Assembly (NCBI GenBank): GCA_027622495.1
Contig: JAQBYL010000204.1
Span: forward strand, 1 to 7,158
Direction of reading: 5' to 3'
Source of the DNA: Pseudomonadota bacterium
Lineage (GTDB): Bacteria; Pseudomonadota; Gammaproteobacteria; Pseudomonadales; Azotimanducaceae
DNA: 7,158 bases
Part shown: positions 5,943 through 7,158 of the stretch, piece after piece
Layout of the letters: the number at the start of each line of letters is the position of its first letter
Numbering within the stretch: position 1 is the stretch's first letter
Translations under genes and position numbers: made by a program
Notes under the pieces: generated by a model
Database searches by the model: none
The model's input: only the letters and a program-made list of their open reading frames with translations
Told to the model about the DNA's origin: nothing

Positions 5943-6115
5943 TATGCACATGTCATCGAGCGTGGTTCGAGGAGATCAGATTCTTAAAAAAACTTTAGGA
6001 ATTTTCAGTAATTATCTGAGAAATATAGGTAAAAAAGCCAATGAACACATGGAAAGTTCTGCATTCGGCGCTATGAAAGCAATTGATTCAGTTTATCCCA
6101 GACTAATCCACAGCC
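5943..6115 (+). other. AT-rich segment with an open frame, no recognised product
   Basis: Base composition changes sharply to A/T-rich near 5970, with runs such as seven A at 5987-5993 and six A at 6031-6036, and returns to GC-rich at the hemF stop. A plus-strand frame from ATG 5943 (MHMSSSVVRGDQILKKTLG, then FSNYLRNIGKKANEHMESS) stays open through the segment. It then continues as antisense of hemF to 6291, so its C-terminal half is very unlikely to be real protein. It has no homologue I recognise and no clear ribosome binding site. It may be a fragment of transferred DNA or simply the 3' untranslated region of hemF. Confidence 0.35.
6031..6069 (-). terminator. Possible intrinsic terminator of hemF
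   Basis: On the minus strand, GCC-AATG (with one bulged G) can pair with CATT-GGC across an 18-nt loop, directly followed by six T. It begins 47 nt past the hemF stop codon. The long loop and bulge make the hairpin weak, so the call rests on the T tract and position. Confidence 0.35.
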
Positions 6116-7018
6116 TCAGATCCAGTCTCGCGGTGACAGGAACCGCTCGTAGAGCGCCGCCTCGGGTGAGCCCGGTTCGGGGTGGTAGTCGTATTTCCAA
6201 ACAGCGAGCGGTGGCAGGGAAGCTAGAACGGATTCGATCCTGCGGCCGCTTTGGATGCCGTAGCGGGTTCCCCGGTCGATCGCGAGATTGAATTCCGCGT
6301 AACGGCCGCGCCGGTAGAGTTGCCAGTCGCGTTCGCGTTCGCCGTATTTCATATTCATTCGCCGGCGGAAGATCGGCTCGTAAGCGGGCAGGAAGTGGTC
6401 ACCCACAGAGCGCACGAAGGCGAAGGCTTCGTCAAATCCGCCCTCAGTCCAGTCGTCGAAGAAGATGCCGCCGATGCCGCGGCACTCTTCGCGGTGAGTC
6501 AGATAGAAATACTCATCGCACGCTTTTTTCATATCTGGATAGTGAGGGCCTGCCGCGGCGGCCGCGTGCTCATGCCAATGCACCACATCGTCTTCAAAAC
6601 CGTAGTAGGGGGTCAAATCGAACCCACCGCCGAAGTACCACTCCGGTTCGTCGGCTTCGATCAGGAAGAAGCGCAGGTTGGCATGGGTGGTCGGCACGTA
6701 GGGATTGCAGGGGTGAACAATCAGCGAGATGGCGGCTGCCTGGAAGGGGTGACCAGCCAGGTGCGGGTTGCGTTCCGTAGCAGCTGGCGGCAGCGTTGCA
6801 CCAACGCTGTGGGTGAACTGCACGGCGGCTTTTTCGATCTGCAAGCCGTTTTCGAGCACACGGGGGCGGCTCAAGCCCCCATTGGGCGCTGGGATGTCTT
6901 CACGACTGAAACGTGCCTGGTCATCCAGATCCTCCAGGGTGCCGACGATGCGGTCCTGCAGGGCCATGAAATAGTCCCGTACGGCAGTGATGTCAAGTTG
7001 AGACTCTGATACAGACAA
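6116..7018 (-). CDS. hemF: Oxygen-dependent coproporphyrinogen III oxidase
   Basis: A cytosolic enzyme of heme biosynthesis that oxidatively decarboxylates two propionates of coproporphyrinogen III to vinyls with O2, giving protoporphyrinogen IX. At 300 residues it matches the family (299 in E. coli). Conserved blocks are SRPRVLENG (50-58), VHPCNPYVPTTHANLRFF (101-118) with His102 and His112, FGGGFDLTPYYGFEDDVVHWH (129-149), EYFYLTHREECRGIGGIFFDD (169-189) with His175, YGERERDWQLYRRGRYAEFNL (225-245), DRGTRYGIQSGRRIESVLASLPP (248-270) and the C-terminal RDWI. The usual Gly-rich GGGGRSRVL is PNGGLSRPRVL here. The start is TTG, chosen because GGAAG (7029-7025) sits 6 nt upstream and the N-terminus aligns with E. 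coli. The next ATG (residue 18) would cut into the conserved first helix. No partner heme gene is in view. Confidence 0.96.
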   Translation of the reverse strand: MSVSESQLDITAVRDYFMALQDRIVGTLEDLDDQARFSREDIPAPNGGLSRPRVLENGLQIEKAAVQFTHSVGATLPPAATERNPHLAGHPFQAAAISLIVHPCNPYVPTTHANLRFFLIEADEPEWYFGGGFDLTPYYGFEDDVVHWHEHAAAAAGPHYPDMKKACDEYFYLTHREECRGIGGIFFDDWTEGGFDEAFAFVRSVGDHFLPAYEPIFRRRMNMKYGERERDWQLYRRGRYAEFNLAIDRGTRYGIQSGRRIESVLASLPPLAVWKYDYHPEPGSPEAALYERFLSPRDWI

Positions 7019-7158
7019 AGGTGTCTTCCGAAAGGTTTAAAAGCGAGAGATTACGCGGTGATCATCCGATAGCAAGTCGTTTGGTGCCTTGGTTTGGCCG
7101 CTCTCATAGAGAACACAGACCATTCCCTGCCCAGATCTACAGGACGCTTCTTGCAGAC

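Noticed and set aside
6251..7009. 252-residue plus-strand frame opposite hemF
   Set aside because: It is the antisense shadow of a full-length HemF with all conserved blocks; the opposite frame has no recognisable domain.
7037..7156. Minus-strand open frame ending about 19 nt before hemF (ends SDDHRVISRF) as the 3' end of an upstream operon gene
   Set aside because: Two minus-strand frames are open to the window edge here and neither shows a recognisable motif, so no gene can be supported from 120 bp.

Overview
The window looks like a chromosomal segment of a GC-rich proteobacterium. A gammaproteobacterium is most likely, judging from the E. coli-like LtaE and aerobic HemF, the ExbD type, and a well-formed sigma-54 promoter. 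No species can be named from the sequence alone. The left half (1-3724) is compact housekeeping and accessory coding: the 3' part of a 4'-phosphopantetheinyl transferase, a NupC-type nucleoside transporter, a convergent low-specificity L-threonine aldolase whose 3' end overlaps the transporter by 14 bp, and a WecG/TagA/CpsF-family glycosyltransferase preceded by three perfect copies of a 10-bp repeat.

The middle (3725-6115) is different. It holds one intact but orphan exbD on the minus strand, with no exbB or tonB beside it, and the wreckage of a tripartite tricarboxylate transporter locus (tctB-tctA). The tctA gene lies in at least four pieces, out of order and in both orientations, with frameshifts and a nonsense codon. 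Next comes a stretch of no clear content, then an AT-rich segment unlike its surroundings that abuts the 3' end of hemF.

The most interesting item lies between the glycosyltransferase and exbD, on the minus strand. A near-consensus sigma-54 (-24/-12) element at 3900-3916 is followed about 12 nt later by a stretch of about 100 nt with no credible ORF. That stretch folds on paper into two consecutive stem-loops and ends in a perfect 9-bp GC-rich hairpin with a seven-T tract. Promoter, structured body and terminator together read as a self-contained sigma-54-dependent small RNA gene, which I do not recognise as a known family.

The right end (6116-7018) is a complete minus-strand hemF (oxygen-dependent coproporphyrinogen III oxidase, heme synthesis) with a TTG start backed by a good ribosome binding site. 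No functional link between the intact genes is evident. They look like independent units around a decayed, rearranged site.
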